From Pseudorhizobium banfieldiae (lineage in GTDB: Bacteria > Pseudomonadota > Alphaproteobacteria > Rhizobiales > Rhizobiaceae), in NCBI RefSeq assembly GCF_000967425.1, contig NZ_FO082820.1, positions 1,426,001 through 1,490,000 of the forward strand: a DNA stretch of 64,000 nt. Direction: 5' to 3'. The first letter of the stretch is position 1; the number at the start of each line of letters is the position of its first letter. Below, piece by piece: positions 50,363-58,552 of this stretch. The notes under the pieces are model-generated. The model had not been told where the DNA came from. It was given only the letters and a program-made list of their open reading frames with translations, and did not search any database. The position numbers were made by a program, and so were the translations under genes.

Positions 50363-50860
50363 TCAGCCCTTGTGGCCCTTGGCGATCGGTTCCTGATAGG
50401 TGAACCCCATGTCCCAAGGGAAGTAGATCCAGGTATCCTGGCTCACCTCGGTGATGAAGGTGTCGACGGTGGGGACGCCCTTCGGCTTGGCGTAGACGCA
50501 GGCGAAATGCGCCTTGGGCAGCATCTCGCGCACTTCCGATGCGGTCTTGCCCGTGTCGGTCAGGTCGTCCACCACCAGCACGCCTTCGCCGCCATTCGTG
50601 GCGAGCTCGGCAGTGATGCCCTTGAGCAGGTTCATCTCTCCCTGGCTCGCATAGTCGTGGTAGGAGGCGATGCAGACCGTCTCGATCAGGCGGATGTTCA
50701 GTTCGCGCGAGATGATCGCCGCCGGCACCAGGCCCCCGCGGGTGATGCAGACGATGGCGTGAAACTCCTGACCGAGGCCGGCGAGGCGCCAGGCAAGCGC
50801 CCGGGCATCGCGATGGAACTGGTCCCAGGAGACGGGGAAGGCTTTTTCGGGAAGAGACAT
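50363..50860 (-). CDS. gpt: Xanthine-guanine phosphoribosyltransferase
   Basis: Salvages xanthine and guanine to nucleotides with PRPP, 165 aa. ATG 50860 ([26 protein letters not shown]) gives the usual rhizobial length; upstream TTG and ATG codons are in frame but add residues without similarity. The PRPP loop [17 protein letters not shown] is near residues 94-110. Next to nrdJ, it adds to a nucleotide-supply pair, though each gene has its own terminator. Confidence 0.95.
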   Translation of the reverse strand: MSLPEKAFPVSWDQFHRDARALAWRLAGLGQEFHAIVCITRGGLVPAAIISRELNIRLIETVCIASYHDYASQGEMNLLKGITAELATNGGEGVLVVDDLTDTGKTASEVREMLPKAHFACVYAKPKGVPTVDTFITEVSQDTWIYFPWDMGFTYQEPIAKGHKG

Positions 50861-50941
50861 GGTGGCTGCCATTAGCAAGAGCTGCGTTGGCTGTCGCTAA
50901 TAGCCGCGAGTCCGGCACACTGGCAAGACGGTGCGACGCAA

Positions 50942-50967
50942 ACAGGCAGGTGAAGCAGCCTGCCTGT
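50942..50967 (+). other. Hairpin between divergent gpt and Gly-rich gene
   Basis: A 9-bp perfect stem (50942-50950 with 50959-50967) with an 8-base loop in the shared upstream region. Its role is unknown. Confidence 0.35.
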
Positions 50968-51139
50968 CTCTCGCTGAGCGATGGAGCGGTGGAAGACACC
51001 TGGGCCTTTAGGGAGTCACAGCGGGCAAGCGTCGTTGGACCTTTGGCCGATGCGCCCGGGCATCGGTCCGATGGCTATCGATTTTCCGGCGTCGCTCCAC
51101 AAGCTCAGTGCGGGGGTGAAGGTCGAAAGGAGAAGAAAC

Positions 51140-51781
51140 ATGATGATCCGATCGTTCACGAAATCTGCAGCACTGGCTGTCGTCCTCCTGTCCTCGGTTG
51201 CGGTCGGCAGCCACTTGCCGGGCTTTACGGATACTGTCTGGGCGAAAGGCGGTGATGGCGGCGGCAATGGTGGCGGCGGCGGCAATGGTGGCGGCGGCGG
51301 CAATGGCGGCGGCAACGGCGGTGGCAACGGCAACGGCGGCGGTCATGGCCAGGGTTCGGACCGGAGCTCCGACCGTAGCGACGCCGGCAAGGCGAGCGCG
51401 CGCGACCTCTCGCCCGGCCAAAGCGAAAAGAGCGTTTCCCGGCGTGAAGACAAACGTGGCGAGGAGGCGTCTGTCAGCCGCTCCGAACTCAAGGGTCTGA
51501 ACTCCCTCAACCGGAATTATCACGCCTATCTCAACAGCAATGATCCGCGCATGGAAGCCGTATCGGCCTACGCCATGGATTATGCCCAGTTCGAGATCGA
51601 CAATGGCGTCTCCCCTTCCGAAACGGATGCGATCCTCGGTGACGAGGCATTGCGAGATGCCCTGAGCGCGTTCACGGACGATCCAGTGACCGATGAAATG
51701 CTGGAGGAAGCCAAGGCCGTTCTCGGTGTCGGAACTGCCGACGGCAAGATCGACGAAATTCGCTCCGAACTGGAACGATAG
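51140..51781 (+). CDS. Secreted Gly/Asn-repeat protein
   Basis: 213 aa. AAAGGAG is seven bases before ATG 51140. A Sec signal ends near VWA-KG (residue 34). Then comes a low-complexity Gly-Gly-Gly-Asn tract of about 30 residues, a charged Ser/Arg/Asp linker, and a C-terminal domain of about 85 residues (SELKGLNSLNRNYHAYLNSNDPRMEAVSAYAMDYAQFEI...), probably helical. No enzyme motif is present. It is likely an envelope or exported structural protein. The repeat tract at 51251-51345 could vary in length by slippage. Confidence 0.8.
   Translation: MMIRSFTKSAALAVVLLSSVAVGSHLPGFTDTVWAKGGDGGGNGGGGGNGGGGGNGGGNGGGNGNGGGHGQGSDRSSDRSDAGKASARDLSPGQSEKSVSRREDKRGEEASVSRSELKGLNSLNRNYHAYLNSNDPRMEAVSAYAMDYAQFEIDNGVSPSETDAILGDEALRDALSAFTDDPVTDEMLEEAKAVLGVGTADGKIDEIRSELER
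51251..51345 (+). repeat. In-frame tandem GGCGGCGGCAAT-type repeat
   Basis: Repeated units of 12-18 bases encode the Gly-rich tract of the secreted protein. Near-identical units make replication slippage likely. Confidence 0.75.
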
Positions 51782-51797
51782 GATAAGATCGAAATTA

Positions 51798-51829
51798 CCC
51801 CCCGGGGAGCACAGCCTCCCGGGGGGACT
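51798..51829 (+). terminator. Terminator after the Gly-rich gene
   Basis: A 9-bp stem CCCCCCGGG/CCCGGGGGG (51798-51806 with 51818-51826) with a short ACTTT tail. Strong stem, weak T-run. Confidence 0.6.
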
Positions 51830-51859
51830 TTGATAGCTGTAGAACAAGGAAAGCCGAGA

Positions 51860-52105
51860 ATGCCTGTCGACCTCTGGGACCGCAGCGTGGAATTGATGAT
51901 CGACAGCCAGGATCACTTCCGGTGCGTGAGCAACACCCGGGAGGCTTTCGAATGTCTCTCGACCTGCTGGCCGACCAAAAACGGCAAATGGTTTGCGGTG
52001 GCGCGCAAGCGCTGCATGCAGGCACTGGAGGGCGAAGGCGACCCCGCCGAGGCAGAGGCCGCCTTCATCAAGGCTGCAGAGGAGGCCGGTATCCTGCGGA
52101 ACTGA
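51860..52105 (+). CDS. DUF982 domain-containing protein
   Basis: 81 aa, a small family largely confined to Rhizobiales, function unknown. AAGGAAAG lies seven bases before ATG 51860 (MPVDLWDRSVELMI). The family pattern of a Trp-rich N-terminus, VSNTREAFECLSTCWP and a C-terminal ALEGEGDPAEAEAAFIKAAEEAGI is clear. It lies between the Gly-rich gene and the convergent Usp gene, read alone. Confidence 0.88.
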   Translation: MPVDLWDRSVELMIDSQDHFRCVSNTREAFECLSTCWPTKNGKWFAVARKRCMQALEGEGDPAEAEAAFIKAAEEAGILRN

Positions 52106-52148
52106 GCCATCGATCGCGGCGGCTCAGGAAGCGCTCCGGCGCGTTTCC

Positions 52149-52985
52149 CTATCGAGACATCAAGGAGAGCGCGGTCATCGATTCCAGTAGGCTGCGGGTC
52201 ACGCCACCGAACAGCATCTCCCACCAGCGGGACGTGCCATAGGCGCCCATCACCAAGAGGTCGACGCTTTTGTCCGCCAGCCGGTTCTCGATCGCGGCGG
52301 CGGCGGAAAGGCCGCCACTTTCCTGCGTTGTCAGCGTGACGTTGACGCCATGGCGTGCCAGGGCAGCGGCGAGCTCGACGCCGGCAAATTCCTTTGACTG
52401 GTTCGGGCGCTCGGGCGCGTCGAGGCAGAAGATCTCGACGCTTTCGGCCGTCTTCAGGAAAGGAAGGGCATCGAAGGCCGCCCGTGCGGCTTCGCGCGAG
52501 CCGTTCCAGGCGATCATGACGCGTCGGATATCGCGCGGCGCCTTCATGATATAGGGCACAAGCAGGACCGGACGTCCGCTGTCGAACAGAAGATTCTCCA
52601 ACTCCGAGCGGTTCTCATGATTCGGATCACCCTGGCTCGCGACGATAAGGTCAGCGGCGCGAACCGTCTCCATCACGGCGGCGGCAGCGTAGCCGGAGGA
52701 TGAAACGAAGCTGCGCCAGTCCGCGGAGCGGCCATCTCGTGCCACGCGTTCGCGGAAGATGGCTTCCACCTCTTTCGTCTCCCGCCGCGCTGCCTCCTGC
52801 AGGGCTTCGATCGCTGCCGGATCCGGGATTTCCATCGGCGCGATCAGCGGCACTGCCGCGAGCGTCTCGGCATGCACCCCAAGCACATGGGCATCGAAGC
52901 GGCTGGCGAGCGCGAGTGCGTAGTCGGTGATCTGCTGCGCGTGGTCGGGCGTGTCGAGTACGGCGAGGATCGTCTTGTAGGTCAT
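52149..52985 (-). CDS. Universal stress protein with two Usp domains
   Basis: 278 aa. ATG 52985 follows GGGGGA. Domain 1 starts MTYKTILAVLDTPDHAQQITDYALALA; domain 2 starts near residue 155 (DIRRVMIAWNGSREAARAA). The second carries the ATP-binding pattern GAYGTSRWWEMLFGGVTRSLL (G-x2-G-x9-G). Tandem Usp proteins support survival under starvation or low oxygen. A near-perfect FNR/FixK box lies 65 bases upstream. Confidence 0.94.
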   Translation of the reverse strand: MTYKTILAVLDTPDHAQQITDYALALASRFDAHVLGVHAETLAAVPLIAPMEIPDPAAIEALQEAARRETKEVEAIFRERVARDGRSADWRSFVSSSGYAAAAVMETVRAADLIVASQGDPNHENRSELENLLFDSGRPVLLVPYIMKAPRDIRRVMIAWNGSREAARAAFDALPFLKTAESVEIFCLDAPERPNQSKEFAGVELAAALARHGVNVTLTTQESGGLSAAAAIENRLADKSVDLLVMGAYGTSRWWEMLFGGVTRSLLESMTALSLMSR

Positions 52986-53049
52986 GGTTTCCCCCTTTGT
53001 GTGCGCGATTGATGTCGACCCAGTCTCGGTCCCTAACCTGTGGCTTTCC

Positions 53050-53063
53050 TTGATATCGGTCAA
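53050..53063 (-). promoter_or_regulatory. FNR/FixK box upstream of the universal stress protein gene
   Basis: On the minus strand TTGACCGATATCAA matches TTGA(C/T)-N4-(A/G)TCAA at every half-site position. Its nearest base is 64 bases before the Usp start codon. Usp genes are known FNR/FixK regulon members in several proteobacteria. Confidence 0.7.
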
Positions 53064-53081
53064 TCGCCGTCGCGATTGCGG

Positions 53082-53855
53082 TCAGGCATCCGTGCCGATT
53101 CCGGGTGGCAGCCGGCTTGCCCGCAGCGACCGGATCATCTCCTCAATCGCCTGTGCGGCAGCCTCAAGCTCGCTTTCGTTGCGGGCGCGGACGACGATCT
53201 CGGTCGAGAAGCGTATCCCGTCGTATTTCGGATAGGAGCCGATGCTGGTCGCCGGGTGTTCCTTCTGGATCCGGGTGAGCGGCGTCCCGATATCCCCCTC
53301 GCCAAAGGGGCAGGGCAGTGCCCGCGAGAGCATCCGCGATCCGGTTCTGAGTTCGGGCAGTATGTTATCCACCATGGCCTGAAAGACCTGCGGCACGCCC
53401 GCCATGACATAGACGTTCTCGACAATGAATCCGGGGGCCGTGGAAACCGGGTTGGAGATGTGCCGCGCGCCCTGCGGCATGCGCGCCATTCGCTGGCGCG
53501 CCTCGGTGAACTCCATCTCCCGCCGGGCGTACATTGCCCCGAGTAGGCGCATTGCTTCAGCATCGTGCACGCACGGCAGTCCGAAAGCCGTGGATACCGC
53601 ATCAGCGGTGATGTCATCGTGGGTGGGGCCGATGCCCCCGGAGGTGAACACGTAGTCGTAGCGCTGCCGGAGCGCATTGAGCGCTTCGACGATCGCGTCC
53701 TCCTCGTCGGCGACGATTCGCACCTCCTTCAGGTCGATCCCTGCGACGGTCAGGACATCCGCCAGATGGCCGATGTTCTTGTCCTTGGTGCGCCCCGACA
53801 GGAGTTCGTCGCCGATGGCAAGCATGGCAGCGGTTACGACAGATGGAGAAGACAT
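53082..53855 (-). CDS. CinA N-terminal (MoaB/MogA-like) domain protein
   Basis: 257 aa, a competence/damage-inducible CinA-type protein made of the molybdopterin-binding-like domain only. AIGDELLSGRTKDKNIGHLAD is near the N-terminus and FTSGGIGPTHDDITADAV is near residue 78. The C-terminal deamidase domain of full CinA is absent. ATG 53855 is chosen; a TTG seven codons upstream is in frame. Exact substrate uncertain (nucleotide or pterin). Confidence 0.88.
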   Translation of the reverse strand: MSSPSVVTAAMLAIGDELLSGRTKDKNIGHLADVLTVAGIDLKEVRIVADEEDAIVEALNALRQRYDYVFTSGGIGPTHDDITADAVSTAFGLPCVHDAEAMRLLGAMYARREMEFTEARQRMARMPQGARHISNPVSTAPGFIVENVYVMAGVPQVFQAMVDNILPELRTGSRMLSRALPCPFGEGDIGTPLTRIQKEHPATSIGSYPKYDGIRFSTEIVVRARNESELEAAAQAIEEMIRSLRASRLPPGIGTDA

Positions 53856-53940
53856 GTGATTGCGGGCCTCCGACAATATGCAGCGTTTCTACGACAGACC
53901 CCGCTCGCCAGAAAGCGGTTTCGGCTGCTGTTCAGCTTTA

Positions 53941-53954
53941 GTCCGCATACGGAC
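53941..53954. promoter_or_regulatory. Inverted repeat upstream of wrbA
   Basis: GTCCG-N4-CGGAC, 118 bases before the wrbA start in the cinA-wrbA intergenic region. It could be an operator for a redox or quinone regulator, but no match to a named site is claimed. Confidence 0.3.
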
Positions 53955-54071
53955 AAGCGTCGTCTCTGTTTTGCGAACACTGCGTCGACTGCCGGCGGGG
54001 CTGATCTGGCCCCCGGAACAGCTTAGGTGGAGGAGAGTTGACCCGCATGGGCGAAACCAAGGAGATCAGGA

Positions 54072-54671
54072 ATGGCAAAGGTACTGGTTCTGTATTATTC
54101 GGCTTACGGGCACATCGAGACCATGGCCAAGGCTGTTGCCGAAGGCGCACGCGGCGCCGGCGCCGATGTGACCATCAAGCGCGTACCGGAACTGGTGCCC
54201 GAAGAGGTTGCCAAGGCGTCGCACTACAAGCTCGACCAGGAAGCACCGATTGCGACGGTCGAAGAGCTCGCCGACTATGATGCGATCATCGTCGGCGCCG
54301 GCACGCGTTTCGGAACGGTTGCCTCGCAGATGCGCAATTTCTGGGACCAGACCGGTGGCCTGTGGGCCCAGGGCAAGCTTGTCGGCAAGATCGGTTCGGC
54401 CTTCACCTCGACCGCGACGCAGCACGGGGGCCAGGAATCGACCATCCTCGGCTTCCTTCCGACCTTCCTCCACCAGGGCATGGTCGTTGCGGGCCTTCCC
54501 TATTCGTTCCAGGGCCAGTCAGGCGTCGAAGCCGTCAAGGGTGGCTCGCCGTACGGTGCAAGCACGATCACCGACGGCGACGGCTCGCGCCAGCCGTCCG
54601 AAGTCGAACTGGATGGCGCCCGCTATCAGGGTGATTACGTGGCGAAGCTGGCAGCCAAGCTTTCAGCCTGA
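54072..54671 (+). CDS. wrbA: NAD(P)H:quinone oxidoreductase WrbA
   Basis: Flavodoxin-like FMN enzyme that reduces quinones by two electrons and so limits oxidative stress, 199 aa. The FMN phosphate loop [12 protein letters not shown] is near residues 8-19. [25 protein letters not shown] and [14 protein letters not shown] are family marks. GGAG precedes ATG 54072. Single gene with its own terminator. Confidence 0.97.
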   Translation: MAKVLVLYYSAYGHIETMAKAVAEGARGAGADVTIKRVPELVPEEVAKASHYKLDQEAPIATVEELADYDAIIVGAGTRFGTVASQMRNFWDQTGGLWAQGKLVGKIGSAFTSTATQHGGQESTILGFLPTFLHQGMVVAGLPYSFQGQSGVEAVKGGSPYGASTITDGDGSRQPSEVELDGARYQGDYVAKLAAKLSA

Positions 54672-54694
54672 TCCAGAAGATCCGGATTACCTCG

Positions 54695-54718
54695 AACGCG
54701 GCCTCCGGGCCGCGTTTT
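54695..54718 (+). terminator. wrbA terminator
   Basis: A 9-bp perfect stem AACGCGGCC/GGCCGCGTT (54695-54703 with 54708-54716) with a TCCG loop and TTTT tail. Confidence 0.9.
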
Positions 54719-55016
54719 GCGTTGGTGACCGCATCGGAAGGAGCCGCCATGCCTGGCGGGGCAGCCGGCTCCTTCCGAAGGCCGGCGAGCCGGCAAAGGC
54801 AGGTATAGGTGGCGAGCCTTGCTGGAAACTGACGGGAGCCCCGGACGCTGGGGGTTGGGGGGCTGCCAGGGCTCCCGGCCGCGCTGATGGGGACGCGACA
54901 GCAGGGAAGATGGAAGCCACGCGTCGGCTGTCGAACGCGATCGCTGCTGCTGGTTGACCGGCCCCTAATTCTGACCGGCCTCGTCCCACAGCGGTGCATC
55001 TGGTGGAATCGGGGCC

Positions 55017-55041
55017 AAAAAAAATGCCCCACCGTGGGGCA
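55017..55041 (-). terminator. Minus-strand intrinsic terminator with no annotated gene upstream
   Basis: On the minus strand a 7-bp stem TGCCCCA/TGGGGCA (55041-55035 with 55031-55025) is followed by eight Ts. It is among the best terminators in the window. The nearest minus-strand gene upstream is tRNA-Leu, 540 bases away. Confidence 0.75.
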
Positions 55042-55200
55042 GGGCAATAAGGGGAAAAGCCCGGCTTTCTCAATCGGGCATGGACTGTTTCGCATCTGGC
55101 GCCGGCGCCGGCGAGTGCAGTTGGAACATTTTCGGTACGCCTGGGGTGTTTTCTTACCTGCGAGCGCGGTGGAACCTTCAGTGGCATCAACGATTGAATG
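55042..55200 (-). ncRNA. Candidate small RNA ending at the 55.0-kb terminator
   Basis: Inferred only from the orphan terminator and local structure. A second stem GCCCG/CGGGC with a TTTT tail lies in front of it, and there is a GCCGGCGCCGGC palindrome. No promoter is clear and no Rfam family is recognised; it could instead be the 3' end of a longer tRNA-Leu or antisense transcript. Confidence 0.3.
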
Positions 55201-55227
55201 GACATCGAATCACTGGAGGAAACTGCG

Positions 55228-55545
55228 ATGAAAAGACTTCTCCCCGTCACGATTCTGTCGCTCGGGCTGGCCCTGGCGGCGCAGGCGCAGGAGGGCGCAA
55301 CGGGCGGCGTTACGGCAAGTGGTGCTACAGGGGCGACGGGCGCGGCTGGTGCGACAACCAATCTTCCCGGCGTCGACGGACCGACGTCGACTGGCGGCCA
55401 GGGCAGTGCCACCGTCACCGGTAGCGTGGACAATTGCGGCGCCGATACTTCCCTGGAGGGGACAGGAACGGCCGGCAGCTCCGGGGTGGCCGATATGGGG
55501 GCCGGCGGAACGGCTGGCGCAGGCACGCGGATCGACGCCTGCTGA
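55228..55545 (+). CDS. Small secreted Gly/Ala/Thr-rich protein
   Basis: 105 aa. GGAGGAAA precedes ATG 55228. A Sec signal ends near AQA-QE (residue 20). The mature part is low complexity (GATGATGAAGATT, GTGTAGSSG) with only two Cys: one in VDNCGAD and one at the very C-terminus (RIDAC). They may pair in a disulfide. No family is recognised. Likely a periplasmic or exported protein. Confidence 0.65.
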   Translation: MKRLLPVTILSLGLALAAQAQEGATGGVTASGATGATGAAGATTNLPGVDGPTSTGGQGSATVTGSVDNCGADTSLEGTGTAGSSGVADMGAGGTAGAGTRIDAC

Positions 55546-55580
55546 GCCGCAGCCGCGGCGATACTCAAGCTTGAATGAGG

Positions 55581-55665
55581 TGGTGCGGACGGCGGGGATC
55601 GAACCCGCATGACCGAGGTCGAGGGATTTTAAGTCCCTTGCGTCTACCAGTTTCGCCACGTCCGC
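55581..55665 (-). tRNA. tRNA-Leu (anticodon UAA)
   Basis: 85 bases including the encoded CCA. The acceptor stem GCGGACG/CGTCCGC closes perfectly, the T-loop GGTTCGATCC is present, the anticodon loop CTTAAAA gives UAA, and the long variable arm (CGACCTCGGTC) is typical of class II tRNA-Leu. It lies between the small secreted gene (opposite strand) and trkH. Confidence 0.96.
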
Positions 55666-55737
55666 AGTGACTGGCCTGAATAAAGTGGCGAACCCGGAAA
55701 GGGAAGGGCTGCAAGCGGTGAAATTCCGCTTGTGCTC

Positions 55738-57192
55738 CTACTGACGCCAGAACACCGGCGTCAGCAGGACGAGGACGGTCAGGATTTCCAGGCGCCCGAG
55801 CAGCATGAGCAGCGACAAGAGGTAAAGGGCGGGGTCGCTGATGGTGGAGAAATTGCCCGCCGGACCAACGATGCTGCCGATGCCGGGGCCAACGTTGGAA
55901 AGGGCTGTCAGGACCGCCGAGGCCGATGTCAGGAAGTCGTATCCCAGCAGCGCCATGGCAAGGCTGCCAACCGCCCAGAGGAAGATATAGAGCGCGATGA
56001 AGAGAAAGATGCCGCGCTGCGCCTCCGGCTCGATGATCGAGCTGCCATACCGAACGGAATAGACGGCGTTCGGATAGACGAGCCGCTTGAGACCGGTGCC
56101 GACGATGTTGAACAGCACGACGAATCGATAGGCCTTGATGCCACCGGCGGTGGAGCCCGTACACCCGCCCATGAATGTGGCGAAGAATGCCAGGGCAACG
56201 GCGAAGGGCCCCCAGTTCGTATAGTCGTCGCTTGCGTAGCCGGTCGTGGAGAGAATGGAGGAGATGTTGTGGAACGAGTGCGCGAGGGCGGTTCCAAGAC
56301 CTGTGCCGTTACGCAGGTGGTGATAGACCGCCAGCGCTACCGCAAAGGTGACGAGATAGCCGACGAAAACCACGATCTGCGGGTCCCGCAGCGTGTTCAG
56401 CCGACGGCGAACCACGAAGATGATCAGCAGTGAAAACGGAAGGCTGCAGATTGTCATGAAGAGCGATGATATCCACAGCAGCGGTATGCTGTCGAAATAG
56501 CCGAACGATGCATCGTGAGTTGAGAACCCGCCGGTCGCCACAGTTGTCAGGGCGTGATTGAGGGCGTCGAACCCCGTCATCCCGGCCCAGCCGTAGGCAA
56601 TCGCACATGCAAGGGTGATGCCGACATATACAGCCATGAAGGCGCGGGTGAAGCTCGCGAGGCGGGCGAAGGGCTTGTCGCTGGTGTCGGAGGATTCCAG
56701 CTTGAAGAAGGACATGCCGCCAACGCGGAGGAAGGGAAGCACGAACAGGCCGAGCGCGACAATGCCGATCCCTCCCAGCCACTGGAGCAGCGAGCGCCAG
56801 AGAAGTATGCCCGGAGGCATGGTGTCCAACCCGGAAAGGACGGTCGATCCGGTCGTGGTGATGGCGGAAATCGATTCGAACAGCGACTGCGCGAAACTCA
56901 GCTCGTGGTCCGCCAGATAGAGGGGAATGGCGCCTACCAGGGAGAACACGGCCCACAGCAGATTGACGAGCAGGAAGCCGAGACGCTTCGTGAAGACGGG
57001 CGACGCCCCCCGCGTCGCGAGCGCCGTCATCAACGAGATCCCGCCAACCATGAAGCCGGAGAGGGCAAAGACCTGCCAGTCCTCGTGGCCATAGTACAGG
57101 TCGATCATCGCCGGCACGAACATAGCTGTCGCGAGATAAAGCCCACAAAGCGCCGCGATGTAGATGGCCGGCCGGAGAAGACTGGCGTTCAA
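55738..57192 (-). CDS. trkH: Trk-type potassium uptake protein TrkH
   Basis: Inner-membrane K+ channel subunit, 484 aa, with four membrane-pore-membrane units. Selectivity-filter segments are SAITTTGSTVL, TTVATGGFSTHD, SSILSTTGYASDD and LSNVGPGIGSI; the third repeat's flank GGCTGSTAGGIKAYR is also typical. It needs a cytoplasmic TrkA partner, which is not in the window. tRNA-Leu lies downstream on the same strand. Confidence 0.96.
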   Translation of the reverse strand: MNASLLRPAIYIAALCGLYLATAMFVPAMIDLYYGHEDWQVFALSGFMVGGISLMTALATRGASPVFTKRLGFLLVNLLWAVFSLVGAIPLYLADHELSFAQSLFESISAITTTGSTVLSGLDTMPPGILLWRSLLQWLGGIGIVALGLFVLPFLRVGGMSFFKLESSDTSDKPFARLASFTRAFMAVYVGITLACAIAYGWAGMTGFDALNHALTTVATGGFSTHDASFGYFDSIPLLWISSLFMTICSLPFSLLIIFVVRRRLNTLRDPQIVVFVGYLVTFAVALAVYHHLRNGTGLGTALAHSFHNISSILSTTGYASDDYTNWGPFAVALAFFATFMGGCTGSTAGGIKAYRFVVLFNIVGTGLKRLVYPNAVYSVRYGSSIIEPEAQRGIFLFIALYIFLWAVGSLAMALLGYDFLTSASAVLTALSNVGPGIGSIVGPAGNFSTISDPALYLLSLLMLLGRLEILTVLVLLTPVFWRQ

Positions 57193-57280
57193 GTGAATGT
57201 CCCGGTTTCGCGTGGCGTGGGGAAGATGGCTTTGTCTCTTCCGGCTCGCTATGGCATAGCGGGATGCCGGGGCAAATTCA

Positions 57281-58546
57281 ATGGATGGAGCGGTTGTGAG
57301 CAGAGAGGCTGTGGACGAGGCGAGGGCTGCGTTGCGAGAGATTTTCCCGGAGACGCCGCTGCAACTGAACGAACACCTCAGCAGTCGCTATGGCGCTGAC
57401 ATCTGGCTGAAGCGCGAAGACCTGTCGCCCGTTCGCTCCTACAAGATCCGCGGGGCGTTCAATTTCTTCCGCAAGGCGATGGCGGCAGGGGCGGGTGACC
57501 AGACCTTCGTCTGTGCCTCCGCCGGCAACCATGCCCAGGGCTTTGCCTTCGTCTGCCGTCACTTCCGCGTGCCGGGCGTCGTCTTCATGCCCGTGACGAC
57601 GCCGCAGCAGAAGATCGACAAGACGCGCATGTTCGGCGGCGAGTTCATCACCATCCGACTCGTCGGCGACATCTTCGACCAGTGTTATGCCGCGGCTCAT
57701 GCACATGTGGAGAAGATCGGCGGGCTCATGGTGCCGCCCTTCGACCATCCCGATATCATCGAAGGGCAGGCGAGCGTCGCGGCAGAAATCCTCCAGCAAC
57801 TGCCGGAGGGGACGCGTCCCGACCTTGTGATCGTGCCGGTGGGCGGAGGCGGCCTGGCATCGGGCGTGACGGCCTATCTCGGCGACGTCGTGCCCGACGA
57901 AGGCTTCGTCCTGGTCGAGCCGCTCGGCGCTCCCAGCCTGCGACGCAGCCTGGAGGAGGGGCGCCCGGTGCGCCTGGCAAAGGTCGACAACTTCGTCGAC
58001 GGAGCCGCCGTCGCGCGAATCGGAGACCTCAACTTCGAGGCTTTGAAGCATTTCCGGCCCGACCAGGTGCTGCTCGCACCCGAGAACGCCATCTGCGTGA
58101 CGATCAGCGAAATGCTCAACATCGAGGGCCTGGTTCTTGAACCGGCAGGCGCGCTCTCGATCACGGCGCTGGACATGCTCGGCGAGGAGCGGCTGCGAGG
58201 CAAGACGGTGGTTGCCGTTGTGACCGGCGGCAATTTCGACTTCGAGCGCCTTCCCGACGTCAAGGAGCGGGCGATGCGCTATGCCGGGCTGAAGAAATAC
58301 TTCATCCTGCGGCTGGCCCAGCGTCCCGGCGCTCTGCGGGACTTCCTCAACCTGCTCGGGCCTGAGGATGACATCGCCCGCTTCGAATACCTCAAGAAGT
58401 CGGCCCGCAACTTCGGCTCCATCCTGATCGGCATAGAGACGAAGAAGCCGGAAAACTTCAGAGGCTTGCTGGAGCGCTTCGAGGCCGCCGACATCGGCTA
58501 CCAGGACATTACCGACAATGAAATCCTCGCGAACCTGATCATCTGA
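57281..58546 (+). CDS. ilvA: Threonine ammonia-lyase (threonine dehydratase)
   Basis: PLP enzyme making 2-oxobutanoate from threonine, the entry to isoleucine synthesis, 421 aa. PLP Lys55 is in SYKIRGAFN. The glycine loop VPVGGGGLASGV binds the phosphate. The C-terminal 80 residues form one ACT-like regulatory domain (YFILRLAQRPGALRDFLNLL). This is the shorter one-ACT form, so a catabolic role cannot be fully excluded. ATG 57281 has no good ribosome site; GTG 57296 with GGATGGAG before it is an alternative start. Confidence 0.93.
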   Translation: MDGAVVSREAVDEARAALREIFPETPLQLNEHLSSRYGADIWLKREDLSPVRSYKIRGAFNFFRKAMAAGAGDQTFVCASAGNHAQGFAFVCRHFRVPGVVFMPVTTPQQKIDKTRMFGGEFITIRLVGDIFDQCYAAAHAHVEKIGGLMVPPFDHPDIIEGQASVAAEILQQLPEGTRPDLVIVPVGGGGLASGVTAYLGDVVPDEGFVLVEPLGAPSLRRSLEEGRPVRLAKVDNFVDGAAVARIGDLNFEALKHFRPDQVLLAPENAICVTISEMLNIEGLVLEPAGALSITALDMLGEERLRGKTVVAVVTGGNFDFERLPDVKERAMRYAGLKKYFILRLAQRPGALRDFLNLLGPEDDIARFEYLKKSARNFGSILIGIETKKPENFRGLLERFEAADIGYQDITDNEILANLII

Positions 58547-58552
58547 GGCGGG

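Larger units (their letters stand above)
54719..55227. other. Intergenic region between wrbA and the small secreted gene
   Basis: About 500 bases without a convincing gene. It holds a 13-bp perfect stem with a 19-base loop (54734-54746 with 54766-54778), a shorter GCCGG stem just after it, and a minus-strand intrinsic terminator at 55017-55041. The minus-strand sequence in front of that terminator is a candidate small RNA. Confidence 0.5.
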
